Shown one piece after another: positions 10,619 to 18,700 of a stretch of 64,000 nt of DNA. The position numbers were made by a program, and so were the translations under genes. The stretch covers positions 3,162,001-3,226,000 of the forward strand of contig NZ_CP075682.1 in the NCBI RefSeq assembly GCF_018603435.1. The letters are read 5' to 3'. Numbering within the stretch: the first letter of the stretch is position 1; the number at the start of each line of letters is the position of its first letter. This DNA comes from Chryseobacterium sp. ZHDP1 (GTDB lineage: Bacteria > Bacteroidota > Bacteroidia > Flavobacteriales > Weeksellaceae). The notes beneath the pieces are model-generated. The model did not search any database. It was not told the DNA's origin and was given only the letters and a program-made list of their open reading frames with translations.

Positions 10619-10813
10619 ATGAAAAAAGAAGTCGGAGTTTTACTGGCAGGAGGAGTTGGTCTTTTGGCAGTATTAAGTATCATAGGAATTAAAAAAATAT
10701 TACACAGAAAAGATAAAAAATACAGTGATGCCTATTCGGATTATCACAGACATTTCGAAGACAAAAACTACGATGATGAATATCACGGAGTAGAATTTTA
10801 TGCACTGAAGTAG
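10619..10813 (+). CDS. Small single-pass membrane protein
   Basis: A 64-residue protein with one N-terminal hydrophobic helix (GVLLAGGVGLLAVLSIIGI, residues 6-24), followed by a basic stop-transfer stretch KKILHRKDKK and an acidic, tyrosine- and histidine-rich tail. There is no known domain. A terminator follows at 10839-10870, so it is probably transcribed alone. Confidence 0.65.
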   Translation: MKKEVGVLLAGGVGLLAVLSIIGIKKILHRKDKKYSDAYSDYHRHFEDKNYDDEYHGVEFYALK

Positions 10814-10838
10814 TTAAAAAATATATCTAAATCATGTT

Positions 10839-10870
10839 AAAATCCGGAGCTTTTAAAGTTTCGGATTTTT
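10839..10870 (+). terminator. Terminator after the small membrane protein gene
   Basis: AAAATCCG...CGGATTTTT inverted repeat followed by TTTTTCTT, 25 bp past the stop of the 64-residue ORF. Confidence 0.6.
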
Positions 10871-10937
10871 CTTGTGGAAAACTTTAATGTTAAAATTGAT
10901 CATTTTATCATCATTCCACTCTAATTTTACATCATCA

Positions 10938-11984
10938 ATGCAGAACGAAAATATCATAAAAGGTCAGGGCGCACAGCGAAATGTTATCAACCGTTTCGAC
11001 CGATATACCTTTGAGCCTGAAGAAGATGATTTCGAAACTGTAAAAACCTCTTTTACCGAAGTTTTCCCTAAAAGCATCGTCAATCAGGTAAAAAGTGATG
11101 ATCTTCCGATGGAGTACTCCATGAATCCTTATCAGGGTTGTGAACACGGCTGCTCTTACTGCTTTGCAAGACCTACTCATGAATATTGGGGATACAGTGC
11201 AGGAATTGATTTTGAAAGGAAGATCATGGTGAAGAAAAATGCGCCGGAACTTTTAGAAAAGTTTTTTCAGAAAAGAGGATATCGACCGGCTCCCATTTTA
11301 CTTTCAGGAAATACAGACTGTTATCAACCCGCAGAAAGGCACTTTGAGATTACCAGAAAAATACTGCAGGTCTGTCTGGATTACAGACATCCGGTTCATG
11401 TTCTTACAAAAAACGCTTTGGTTCTTCGCGATATCGATATTCTGCAGCCTCTAGCCGAACAAAATCTTGTGTCCGTTTCTCTTAGCATTCCCACCATCAA
11501 TGAGGAACTTCGAAGAAAGATGGAACCGAGAACCAGTGCTGCAAAAAACAAACTGAAAGCCATAGAAATTCTGTCTGAACATAAAATTCCTGTCAATGTG
11601 ATGGTCGCGCCGATTATTCCAGGATTAAACAGCGATGAACCTTTAACCATTTTAAAAGCAATCTCTGAAGCAGGAGCGCAAAGTTTCGGATACACTCTGG
11701 TAAGATTAAATGATGCGGTAGAGCCGGTTTTTGTGAACTGGATTGAAAATGCATTTCCGGACCGTGCTCAGAAAGTTTTAAATCTGATCCGTTCTATGCG
11801 GGGCGGAAAATTAGGTGAGAAAAAGTTCTTCGACAGACAAAAGGGAGAAGGAAATATTGCAGAAATGATTCATAATACCTTTAAAATAGGGCGAAAAAAG
11901 TTTTTCGATGGAAAAGAATTTCCGAAACTTTCCATTAAAGGTTTTACAGGAGCAAAAGATCAGCAGCTGAGGTTGTTTGATTAA
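10938..11984 (+). CDS. PA0069-type radical SAM protein (SplB-like)
   Basis: A radical S-adenosylmethionine enzyme. The cluster-binding motif CEHGCSYC is at C68/C72/C75, directly after MEYSMNPYQG, the signature of the PA0069/SplB-like family. Later signatures are LLSGNTDCYQPAE and KIPVNVMVAPIIPGLN. The substrate of this family is not known to me; spore photoproduct lyase is the nearest characterised relative, but this organism is not a spore former. I start at the ATG at 10938. The upstream in-frame ATG at 10872 lies in the preceding terminator region and would add a non-conserved 22 residues. Confidence 0.88.
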   Translation: MQNENIIKGQGAQRNVINRFDRYTFEPEEDDFETVKTSFTEVFPKSIVNQVKSDDLPMEYSMNPYQGCEHGCSYCFARPTHEYWGYSAGIDFERKIMVKKNAPELLEKFFQKRGYRPAPILLSGNTDCYQPAERHFEITRKILQVCLDYRHPVHVLTKNALVLRDIDILQPLAEQNLVSVSLSIPTINEELRRKMEPRTSAAKNKLKAIEILSEHKIPVNVMVAPIIPGLNSDEPLTILKAISEAGAQSFGYTLVRLNDAVEPVFVNWIENAFPDRAQKVLNLIRSMRGGKLGEKKFFDRQKGEGNIAEMIHNTFKIGRKKFFDGKEFPKLSIKGFTGAKDQQLRLFD

Positions 11985-11998
11985 CAGTTTCACAAAAA

Positions 11999-12030
11999 TA
12001 AAAACCGCTCCAATCAGGAACGGTTTTTTT
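11999..12030. terminator. Bidirectional terminator
   Basis: AAAAACCG ... CGGTTTTTTT hairpin with a 12-nt loop between the convergent radical SAM gene and the GG-leader peptide gene; A- and T-runs on both sides suit both directions. Confidence 0.7.
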
Positions 12031-12046
12031 ATAACTTTTTTGCAGC

Positions 12047-12214
12047 CTACATATCCGTTACAGGACATTCGAAATCTTTGCTGCATGCAGCGCATACAAC
12101 GATGTCTCCGCAAACATACATACAAAAATCCGGTTCATCCGGAAAAGACTTAATTCCTCCTGCTCCTTTAATTCCCTTTAACTGGCTTTTGCTTAGTTTT
12201 TTTAAATTTTTCAT
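12047..12214 (-). CDS. Bacteriocin-like GG-leader peptide, 55 residues
   Basis: A small peptide that starts MKNLKKLSKSQLKGIKGAGG, the double-glycine leader type cut by C39-peptidase ABC transporters. The mature part would be about 35 residues, beginning IKSFPDEPDF and containing five cysteines (31, 35, 41, 44, 50) in a CxxxC...CxxC arrangement. The ORF was read directly; the ATG is at 12212-12214 and the TAG at 12047-12049. No transporter or immunity gene lies nearby. Whether it is a bacteriocin, signal or another exported peptide is unknown. Confidence 0.72.
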   Translation of the reverse strand: MKNLKKLSKSQLKGIKGAGGIKSFPDEPDFCMYVCGDIVVCAACSKDFECPVTDM

Positions 12215-12387
12215 ATTGTTTTAGTTAAAAATTTGATACTAATGTAAAGATAATCAAAATTTTAATAAATCAAACTATTGTGGGATATTTTAATTAATTT
12301 TTCAATGAAAATAAAATATGAATGAATTTTCATATATTGGTGAATAATATTTTTAGAATTTTATAGTTAAATATTTATCATATTAAA

Positions 12388-12415
12388 GCGGTTTCCGAAA
12401 AGCTGACAGAGTAGG
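12388..12415 (+). promoter_or_regulatory. Conserved 5' leader element of a GG-leader peptide gene
   Basis: GCG-nnnn-CCGAAAAGC-T-GACAGAGTAGG, ending 22 nt before the ATG at 12438. The same element, at the same spacing, precedes the peptide gene at 35713. See findings. Confidence 0.6.
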
Positions 12416-12437
12416 AGTACATCAAAATCAAAAAACT

Positions 12438-12707
12438 ATGGAAAATTTTAAAAAGCTTTCAAGAGAAGACAAAAAAAGAATTTCTGCGGGCTACGGTCCT
12501 GCGTATTGTATTGAAGGAGGCGGTTCCGGTTCGGGCGGCTGTGGCGCAAATGAAATCTGTTCTGGCGGAAAATGTGTACCGTATCAGGATCCGGGAGGAG
12601 ATCCGGGAAATCCCGGCGGTGGCGGAGATACTTATACATGTATCTGTCCGTGGGGTACTTTTACACAATCTACTCCATGCCCTGAATTCTACTGTATTAC
12701 AGGATAA
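12438..12707 (+). CDS. Glycine- and cysteine-rich bacteriocin-like peptide, 89 residues
   Basis: It begins MENFKKLSREDKKRISAG, a variant of the GG-leader in which the cleavage pair reads AG or GY. The rest is very rich in glycine, with seven cysteines and repeats such as GGGSGSGGCGAN and PGGDPGNPGGGGD. It ends in a cysteine-rich CICPWGTF...CPEFYC segment. The shared leader element lies upstream and a terminator downstream. It is divergent from the peptide gene at 12047-12214, which has the same leader type. Function unknown. Confidence 0.7.
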   Translation: MENFKKLSREDKKRISAGYGPAYCIEGGGSGSGGCGANEICSGGKCVPYQDPGGDPGNPGGGGDTYTCICPWGTFTQSTPCPEFYCITG

Positions 12708-12728
12708 TAAAGATTATAAAGTAAGAAA

Positions 12729-12758
12729 AGGGAAGGTGTTTATTACCTTCCTTTTTTA
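12729..12758 (+). terminator. Terminator after the 89-residue peptide gene
   Basis: GGAAGGT ttatt ACCTTCC stem-loop followed by TTTTTT. Confidence 0.75.
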
Positions 12759-12792
12759 TATTGTCTAATCATTTCTTGCTGTCTGAAAGGCA

Positions 12793-12819
12793 TAAAAAAA
12801 ACCGGGTAAATTACCCGGT
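12793..12819 (-). terminator. Terminator of the 2OG-Fe(II) oxygenase gene
   Basis: Perfect ACCGGGTAA/TTACCCGGT stem followed, on the minus strand, by seven T residues. Confidence 0.8.
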
Positions 12820-12825
12820 CTGTAT

Positions 12826-13776
12826 TTATTTTTTAATTAATCCTAATTCAATTAATCTTTCGTGTAAAAATTCTCCTGCTGTTGTATCTTCATACAGTTT
12901 AGGATTGTTTTCGTCTACACAGTTTTCCAAAGCATTCAGTGACATTGAACTCACGGGATGCATAAAGAAAGGAATTGAATATCTTGAAGTTCCCCACAAT
13001 TCTCTTGGCGGATTTACCACTCTGTGAATCGTAGACTTCAGCTTATTGTTGGTATGTCTCGAAAGCATATCTCCAACGTTAATCATCAGTTCATCCGGTT
13101 CTGCGATCGCATCGATCCATTCTCCGTTATGATTCTGAACCTGAAGACCCTTCCCCTGAGAACCCATTAAAAGAGTAATCAGATTAATGTCTCCGTGAGC
13201 AGCAGCTCTTACCGCATCATCCGGCTCTTCCGTGATCGGCGGATAATGAATAGGTCTTAAAATAGAGTTTCCTTCTGCAATTTTATCATCAAAATAAAAT
13301 TCATCAAGACCAAGATAAAGCGCTAAAGCTCTCAGAACATACTGTCCTGTTTTTTCCAACATTTGGAAAGCTTCTTTCCCTACTTCGTTGAATTTTGGAA
13401 GTTCTTCAACGATTACATTGTCCGGATACTCGCTTTTGTATTGGGAATCATCAGACACATATTGTCCGAAATGCCAAAACTCTTTCAAGTCTCCTTTTTT
13501 GAAGCCTTTTGCAGTCTCCTTACCGAATCCTACATAGCCTCTTTGTCCGCCAATTCCCGGAATCTCATACTTCTGTTTCGTTTCCGTTGGCAATTCAAAA
13601 AAGTTTCTTACCTCTCCATACAGTTCATCCACCAATTTGTCATCAAGAAAATGGCCTTTTAAGGCTACAAAACCAATTTCTTCATAAGCTTTTCCGATTT
13701 CATTTACAAATTTCTGTTTGCGTTCCGGGTCACCCGAAAGGAAATCACGCAGGTCTACACTAGGTATTTTATCCAT
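12826..13776 (-). CDS. Isopenicillin N synthase family 2OG-Fe(II) dioxygenase
   Basis: A soluble non-haem iron oxygenase that uses 2-oxoglutarate and O2; the substrate is unknown. The 316 residues have the N-terminal DIOX_N region (IPSVDLRDFLSGD) and the jelly-roll core. The iron ligands are H194/D196 (HGDINLITLL) and H251 (STIHRV). The 2-oxoglutarate contacts are R265/S267 (RYSIPFF). It stands alone between the GG-leader peptides and menD, with its own terminator. Family is certain, reaction not. Confidence 0.88.
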   Translation of the reverse strand: MDKIPSVDLRDFLSGDPERKQKFVNEIGKAYEEIGFVALKGHFLDDKLVDELYGEVRNFFELPTETKQKYEIPGIGGQRGYVGFGKETAKGFKKGDLKEFWHFGQYVSDDSQYKSEYPDNVIVEELPKFNEVGKEAFQMLEKTGQYVLRALALYLGLDEFYFDDKIAEGNSILRPIHYPPITEEPDDAVRAAAHGDINLITLLMGSQGKGLQVQNHNGEWIDAIAEPDELMINVGDMLSRHTNNKLKSTIHRVVNPPRELWGTSRYSIPFFMHPVSSMSLNALENCVDENNPKLYEDTTAGEFLHERLIELGLIKK

Positions 13777-13849
13777 TTTTAGAAATTTACGAACTGCTAA
13801 ATTACAGATTTTTAAATTAAAAATTATTTCGTGTTACGCATTTATCAGT

Positions 13850-13857
13850 TAAATTTG
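13850..13857 (+). promoter_or_regulatory. Promoter -7 box TAAATTTG for menD
   Basis: Exact TAnnTTTG match only 4 bp before the menD ATG at 13862. The usual start point would fall on or next to the ATG, so the mRNA may be leaderless. Confidence 0.6.
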
Positions 13858-13861
13858 TATT

Positions 13862-15538
13862 ATGAAAAAATATTCTTCCAAAAGAAGTATTCAGATACTT
13901 GCACACCTTCTTCAGCAATACGGAATTTCAGATATCATTGTTTCCCCGGGATCCAGAAATGCACCTTTGGCGATTCATTTTTCAGAGATCGACAGTTTCA
14001 ACTGTTACAGTATTGTGGACGAAAGGAGTGCGGCTTTTGTAGGAATGGGAATGGCGATGAGCGAGAAAAAACCTGTTGCAGTTACCTGTACAAGTGGTTC
14101 AGCCTCCGTAAATTATTATCCGGCGATCACGGAAGCTTTTTATTCCAATATTCCGCTTTTGGTGTTAACTGCTGACAGACCAACGGATTATGTGGATATT
14201 TTCGACGGACAGACGATCCGTCAGAATAATCTTTTTCATCAGCATTCTTACGGAGATTTTCAGCTTTTGGAAGACGGAAAGGAAAATGCGGAAGACATTA
14301 ATTTTGATATCATTAAAAAAGCCATTGAACTTTGTATTGAAAAACAAGGTCCGGTTCACATCAATATTCCTCTGGAAGAACCTTTGTATGAATTAATTTC
14401 AGAATTGCCGACTTTCCCGACGGTTGAAAGAACAATCAAACAGAAAGAATACGAAATTCCTTCTAACCTTGTTGCAGACTGGAATACTTCACAAAGAATC
14501 ATGATTCTTGTGGGAACCAAAGATCACAGTCCGGAATTGGAAAATCAGCTAACGCAATTGGTTAAAAATCACACGGTTGTTGTGTTGAGTGAAGCAAATT
14601 CAAATTTATACCACGAAAAATTTTTCAGACATATAGACCGATACGTTTTCAATTTCACGGAAGAAGATTTTAAAATGTATGCACCGGATTTGCTGATCAC
14701 AGTGGGGCAAAACGTTGTTTCCAAAAAAGTAAAACAGTTTTTAAGAAAGGCAAAGCCAAAACAGCACTGGCATTTAGATCCTGTATGGCAGCCGGATACG
14801 TATTTTTCCCTGACTGAAAAGATCGAGGTAAAACCTGAAGTTTTCTTTTCTAAATTATTAAAATTTGTCAATCTCGAACCTAAACCTTATTTCAATCTAT
14901 GGGATGTTTTAAGAGATAAAAAGGATGCAAAACATGAGAAGTTCATAAGTTCCGTGGATTTTTCAGATTTTTATTTTTTCAATAAAACGGCACAAATTGT
15001 TCCTGAAAATTACAATATTCATTTCAGCAACAGTTCGGCAATACGCTATGCACAGCTTTTCGATTACGGCAAAAGAAGAATCTACTGCAACAGAGGAACA
15101 AGCGGAATCGATGGTTCCACTTCTACAGCAATGGGATTTGCAATCAAAAATTCTAATCCTACTTTGTTGATTACCGGAGATTTAAGTTTTTTCTATGATA
15201 TTAACGGACTTTGGAATCAGTACATTCCTCCGTTTGTAAGAATCATGATTTTTAATAACGGCGAAGGAAATATCTTCAAAATTATTCCGGGACCGGGAAA
15301 TGCCAATCCGAATACGTTAGACGAATTTATCGCTACAAAGCATCATAAAAATGCCGAGTATTTAGCCAAACATTTCGGATTCTCCTACACAAGAGTAGAT
15401 GAAGAGGTAACTTTAGACCGTGTTCTTGAAAATTTCTTTAAACCGGATGTTCAGCCTAAAATATTGGAAATCAATACGCAGGCTCTACATAATGCAGATA
15501 TACAGAAATCTTATTTCAACTTCCTGAAAGAAAATTAA
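13862..15538 (+). CDS. menD: 2-succinyl-5-enolpyruvyl-6-hydroxy-3-cyclohexene-1-carboxylate synthase
   Basis: MenD is a thiamine-diphosphate enzyme that joins isochorismate and 2-oxoglutarate in menaquinone synthesis. The 558 residues match the usual length. Signs are IIVSPGSRNAPLAIHF near the start, VDERSAAFVGMGMA with the catalytic glutamate, TCTSGSASVNYYPAITEA, and the cofactor-binding region ITGDLSFFYDINGLWN with NNGEGNIF. Menaquinone is the usual respiratory quinone of this group. The gene overlaps the convergent pabC-like gene by 4 bp at the stops. Confidence 0.95.
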   Translation: MKKYSSKRSIQILAHLLQQYGISDIIVSPGSRNAPLAIHFSEIDSFNCYSIVDERSAAFVGMGMAMSEKKPVAVTCTSGSASVNYYPAITEAFYSNIPLLVLTADRPTDYVDIFDGQTIRQNNLFHQHSYGDFQLLEDGKENAEDINFDIIKKAIELCIEKQGPVHINIPLEEPLYELISELPTFPTVERTIKQKEYEIPSNLVADWNTSQRIMILVGTKDHSPELENQLTQLVKNHTVVVLSEANSNLYHEKFFRHIDRYVFNFTEEDFKMYAPDLLITVGQNVVSKKVKQFLRKAKPKQHWHLDPVWQPDTYFSLTEKIEVKPEVFFSKLLKFVNLEPKPYFNLWDVLRDKKDAKHEKFISSVDFSDFYFFNKTAQIVPENYNIHFSNSSAIRYAQLFDYGKRRIYCNRGTSGIDGSTSTAMGFAIKNSNPTLLITGDLSFFYDINGLWNQYIPPFVRIMIFNNGEGNIFKIIPGPGNANPNTLDEFIATKHHKNAEYLAKHFGFSYTRVDEEVTLDRVLENFFKPDVQPKILEINTQALHNADIQKSYFNFLKEN

Positions 15539-16161
15539 AGATCTAAATATTCTTCATTTCCCGGCAGATTGATAATTCTGTCCAAAGGATAGATGAAGTT
15601 TTCGTCAAAATCATTCATTGCATTAATAATTTGGAAATGAGAGAATTGCTTTATATTCTGTAAAGTGATCTCGGTTTCTTTTACTTTTTTATGTTTTAAA
15701 AGATTTTGTCTCTGTACCCCGTTCAAAAGATAAGTTGAAGGTGTAAACCAGTCTTTGCCTTTCAGAAATAAAAGGTTGGAGTATGAAGTGTCGGTAATGT
15801 GATTGTTTTTAACGATAATAATCTCTTCCGCTTTGGATTTCATCTTCATTTTTTCCAGTTCTTTCCGGTCTTCAAACTTAAAAGAGTAATCATAGCTGTT
15901 GTTTTCCACCAGCTGGAAATCATCAATTTCAGGAATTGCATAAGGAATCATCTGGGTACGGATCTTTTTATCAAGATCATACACCAGTCTCAGCTTGAAA
16001 AGACCGTCTTCATCATGATCCAGATGTTTGTACACCTTCGCAAGATCTATTGTGCCTTCTTTCCCGAAGTGGGCGAAAGTCTGGTCTACACGCTTCTGAT
16101 GAAATTCAAGCAAATAAATTTCCTGATCTTCTACTTTAATGCTTTCAATGAATTGGGACAT
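15535..16161 (-). CDS. pabC: Aminotransferase class IV, probable 4-amino-4-deoxychorismate lyase
   Basis: A short 208-residue PLP enzyme of fold type IV. It probably releases pyruvate from aminodeoxychorismate to give p-aminobenzoate for folate. Visible features are RLVYDLDKKIR, the stretch IIIVKNNHITDTSYSNLLFLKGKDWFTP, typical of the PLP cradle (normally ITE-S-NI), and YLLNGVQRQNLL. The name rests partly on context: its start overlaps the end of the pabB-like gene by 17 bp. An alternative is a related class IV aminotransferase. Confidence 0.75.
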   Translation of the reverse strand: MSQFIESIKVEDQEIYLLEFHQKRVDQTFAHFGKEGTIDLAKVYKHLDHDEDGLFKLRLVYDLDKKIRTQMIPYAIPEIDDFQLVENNSYDYSFKFEDRKELEKMKMKSKAEEIIIVKNNHITDTSYSNLLFLKGKDWFTPSTYLLNGVQRQNLLKHKKVKETEITLQNIKQFSHFQIINAMNDFDENFIYPLDRIINLPGNEEYLDL

Positions 16162-17122
16162 AGATTTTGTTTTTCATTTCCTGATATTCGTCTTCTAACC
16201 TGCTCATGTGTGTAATTCCGCCCCCGCTTTTAAAGAAAAACTCTTCTCCTTCTTTTTCAATAAAACGGATCATGACACAACTGTCGACATTTTTTCCGTC
16301 AAACCAACCGCAAACTCCTGTATAATATCCTCTTTCATAACCTTCTGCATCCAGAATAATTTCCAGTGTTTTAGGTTTTGGAGCTCCCAAAATAGAACCT
16401 GCAGGAAGCAGTTTTTTCATAATGCTTCCCAGTTTTCCATTAAATTCAGGTTTGATGTTTCCTGAAATTTCGGAACTCATGGCATACAAATCTTTTTGTT
16501 TTGTTTTGATGAAATCGATGTATTGAAATTTGTCAACCTTCACATCGTCTGCCACCATGCTCAGATCGTTTCGGAGCAAATCTACCACTGTGTAATGTTC
16601 GGCTTTCTCTTTTTTATCATTTTTAAGAATTTCTGCCGCATTATCCAGAGAAGCATCAATAGTGCCTTTCATGGGATAGGTAAAAATTTTTCCGTCGTTG
16701 ATCTTTACAAAAGTTTCAGGAGAAAAAAATACGAAAAAATCTTTATAAAAAACTTTATATTTCGCGGAAGAATGATAAAATATTTCTTTCAGTGTTAAAT
16801 TCGTCTCAATTTTAGTTTTTCGGGTATAATTTACCAGATAAGAATTTCCGAAGCGAATATTTTTCTGAACTTTATCGAATCCTGTTTTAAAGCTTTCCAA
16901 AGTTTCAGGATAAGAAATCCATTCTACTTTTTTGTTTAAATGAGGCTTTGTTTGTACGTTTGAAAAGTTTTGAAAATCAATTAATAAGCCTGAATTTTCA
17001 ATTTCATCTTCTTTAAAGATTTCAACATTCTCCGTAAGAAAATCAATGATAAAAAAGTAGGGAACTTTCTGTAGTGAAAGTTCATCCATTTCAATAAATT
17101 TTTGATGATTCGCCGAAAACAT
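16145..17122 (-). CDS. pabB: Aminodeoxychorismate synthase component I
   Basis: A chorismate-binding enzyme that aminates chorismate to aminodeoxychorismate on the way to folate. The 325 residues are the catalytic domain with a reduced N-terminal region. The C-terminal half shows the chorismate-binding signature: VDLLRNDLSMVADDV, LLPAGSILGAPKPKTLEII, ERGYYTGVCGWFDG and FFFKSGGGITHMSRLEDEYQE. The start could be MFSANHQ at 17122 or the later MDELSL. It overlaps pabC, so translation is probably coupled. Confidence 0.88.
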   Translation of the reverse strand: MFSANHQKFIEMDELSLQKVPYFFIIDFLTENVEIFKEDEIENSGLLIDFQNFSNVQTKPHLNKKVEWISYPETLESFKTGFDKVQKNIRFGNSYLVNYTRKTKIETNLTLKEIFYHSSAKYKVFYKDFFVFFSPETFVKINDGKIFTYPMKGTIDASLDNAAEILKNDKKEKAEHYTVVDLLRNDLSMVADDVKVDKFQYIDFIKTKQKDLYAMSSEISGNIKPEFNGKLGSIMKKLLPAGSILGAPKPKTLEIILDAEGYERGYYTGVCGWFDGKNVDSCVMIRFIEKEGEEFFFKSGGGITHMSRLEDEYQEMKNKIYVPIH

Positions 17123-17146
17123 TCCGCAAAAGTAATTATTGATGTT

Positions 17147-17154
17147 TACTTTTG
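17147..17154 (+). promoter_or_regulatory. Promoter -7 box TACTTTTG
   Basis: Exact TAnnTTTG match, 15 bp before the ATG at 17170. It fixes that ATG as the start, because the upstream TTG alternative lies inside the box. Confidence 0.6.
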
Positions 17155-17169
17155 CACAAAATTTTTTTA

Positions 17170-17892
17170 ATGGAAAACAAATATCCGCAGAAACCGGGAT
17201 TAGATTTTATACTGAAGCAGGCATTTTTCTACTGGAATAAAACACTGATTTTTCAGCTGATGTTTTCGGTGCTTTACTTTGCCATATTTTTTACTTCAAT
17301 GTTTTTCTTTGCAGAAAAATTCGGAGTTCTGGATCAGCAGCAGGAACTTCTGGAAGCCTATAAAAACGGAATGGATGCTTATTTAGCAAAAGCTGCAGAA
17401 CTTGGGCAAACAGATAATTCTCGATATTTCAGCTATGCTTTACTGGGGACACTGGTTTTTCTTTATCCTTTAAATCTCGGATTTTTTCAGATTTTCAGAA
17501 AGATTGATTTAAAAGAGAAAATTGAGATCGGAGATTTGCTGGCAGGTTATAACGGCACAAATTTCTTCAGATATATTTCTTACGGTCTTTTTTGGTTTTT
17601 GATCTATGCCATGATTTTCAATACTTTAATTTTGCCTGTAATCTGGGTTTGCATTACAATATTTGTAGCTCCTATGATGTTTTTTATGAACCGAACCATC
17701 TTCGAATCGATTTCTTTGAATTTTAAAGCACTGAAGATGTATTTTCTGGAAATATTTGTCTGTGTGATGGTTGCAGTAATTTTTAAATACATTGGATTTA
17801 CTTTATTCTTTATAGGAGGTTTATTCACTTTTCCGTTCTGGAATGCAATGATTTATTCACTTTATAAAACCATTTTCTCCGAAAAAGAATAA
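17170..17892 (+). CDS. Multi-pass membrane protein, hypothetical
   Basis: A 240-residue inner-membrane protein with about four to six hydrophobic segments, for instance LMFSVLYFAIFFTSMFFFA and GLFWFLIYAMIFNTLILPVIW. The pattern resembles the next gene's product, and both have the layout of DUF975/YciC-like membrane proteins with glycine-rich turns. This is inference. The start is the ATG at 17170, set by the promoter box. The next two genes follow on the same strand. Confidence 0.7.
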   Translation: MENKYPQKPGLDFILKQAFFYWNKTLIFQLMFSVLYFAIFFTSMFFFAEKFGVLDQQQELLEAYKNGMDAYLAKAAELGQTDNSRYFSYALLGTLVFLYPLNLGFFQIFRKIDLKEKIEIGDLLAGYNGTNFFRYISYGLFWFLIYAMIFNTLILPVIWVCITIFVAPMMFFMNRTIFESISLNFKALKMYFLEIFVCVMVAVIFKYIGFTLFFIGGLFTFPFWNAMIYSLYKTIFSEKE

Positions 17893-17965
17893 AATTGACG
17901 TGTTTTTAATGTATTTCTGCTAAAAAAATATTAATTTGGTAGTAATAACATTAAAAAATTACACC

Positions 17966-18700
17966 ATGTCAGAATTTAATGAATTTGACCAGCAGGGTTC
18001 TGTTCCGGAAAAAAGTACAGGATCCATTATTTCTCATGCTTTCGAAATGTATAAAGGTATTTTCCTGTATGCAGTAATTGCAATGATTATTTACAGTATT
18101 TTAGGTGCCATTATTCAGTCTGTTTCCGGGGTGAATTCAGCGGCAATGTTCGAAGATATGCGGGATTCCGGCGATTATTCTAGTTTTAGCGCATTCAGTG
18201 CGCCGGGAATGCCTTTGTATTTAACGTTATCCGGAGTTTTAGGGCTTCTGCTTTCTCCTTTGTATGTGGGATTAATTTACATGACGAATAAATACAACAC
18301 AAAAAATCCTATCGAGTTTTCTGATCTTTTTATCGGATACAAACAAAATTTTGTAAATATCCTGATTTACGCATTACTGGCAGGAGTTATTTCTTCCGTT
18401 GCTCTTTCTCTTTGTGTATTCCCGATTATTTTTGTCTATCCTTTTCTGATGCTGGGTTACCCGATTTTATTATTTGAAAATGCATCTGCAACGGATGCTT
18501 TGGGAAAGTCATTTAATATCGTAAAAGAAAATTACGGAGTATTCCTTGGCGCAACATTTGTAGGTTTCCTTTTATCAATGGCCGGAATAGTGCTTTGCTT
18601 TATTGGAATTATTGTAACGGCACCATTCATTTTTGCAGTCATGTATTCTCTGTACTGCGCTCATTTAGGAAAACCAAGACAAATAATATTTAACAAATAA
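17966..18700 (+). CDS. Multi-pass membrane protein, hypothetical
   Basis: A 244-residue membrane protein starting at MSEFNEFDQQGS. It has an amphipathic entry helix (IISHAFEMYKGIF) and five or so hydrophobic segments, with AEP-like spacing absent. The C-terminal half, LMLGYPILLFENASATDALGKSFNIVKENYGVFLG, resembles membrane proteins in which a cytosolic amphipathic helix precedes the last pair of TM segments. Function unknown. Its last base is shared with the start codon of the AI-2E transporter gene. Confidence 0.72.
   Translation: MSEFNEFDQQGSVPEKSTGSIISHAFEMYKGIFLYAVIAMIIYSILGAIIQSVSGVNSAAMFEDMRDSGDYSSFSAFSAPGMPLYLTLSGVLGLLLSPLYVGLIYMTNKYNTKNPIEFSDLFIGYKQNFVNILIYALLAGVISSVALSLCVFPIIFVYPFLMLGYPILLFENASATDALGKSFNIVKENYGVFLGATFVGFLLSMAGIVLCFIGIIVTAPFIFAVMYSLYCAHLGKPRQIIFNK

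Noticed and set aside
10872..10937. Longer N-terminus for the radical SAM protein
   Set aside because: The upstream in-frame ATG overlaps the previous terminator; the conserved start MQNENIIKGQ is at 10938.
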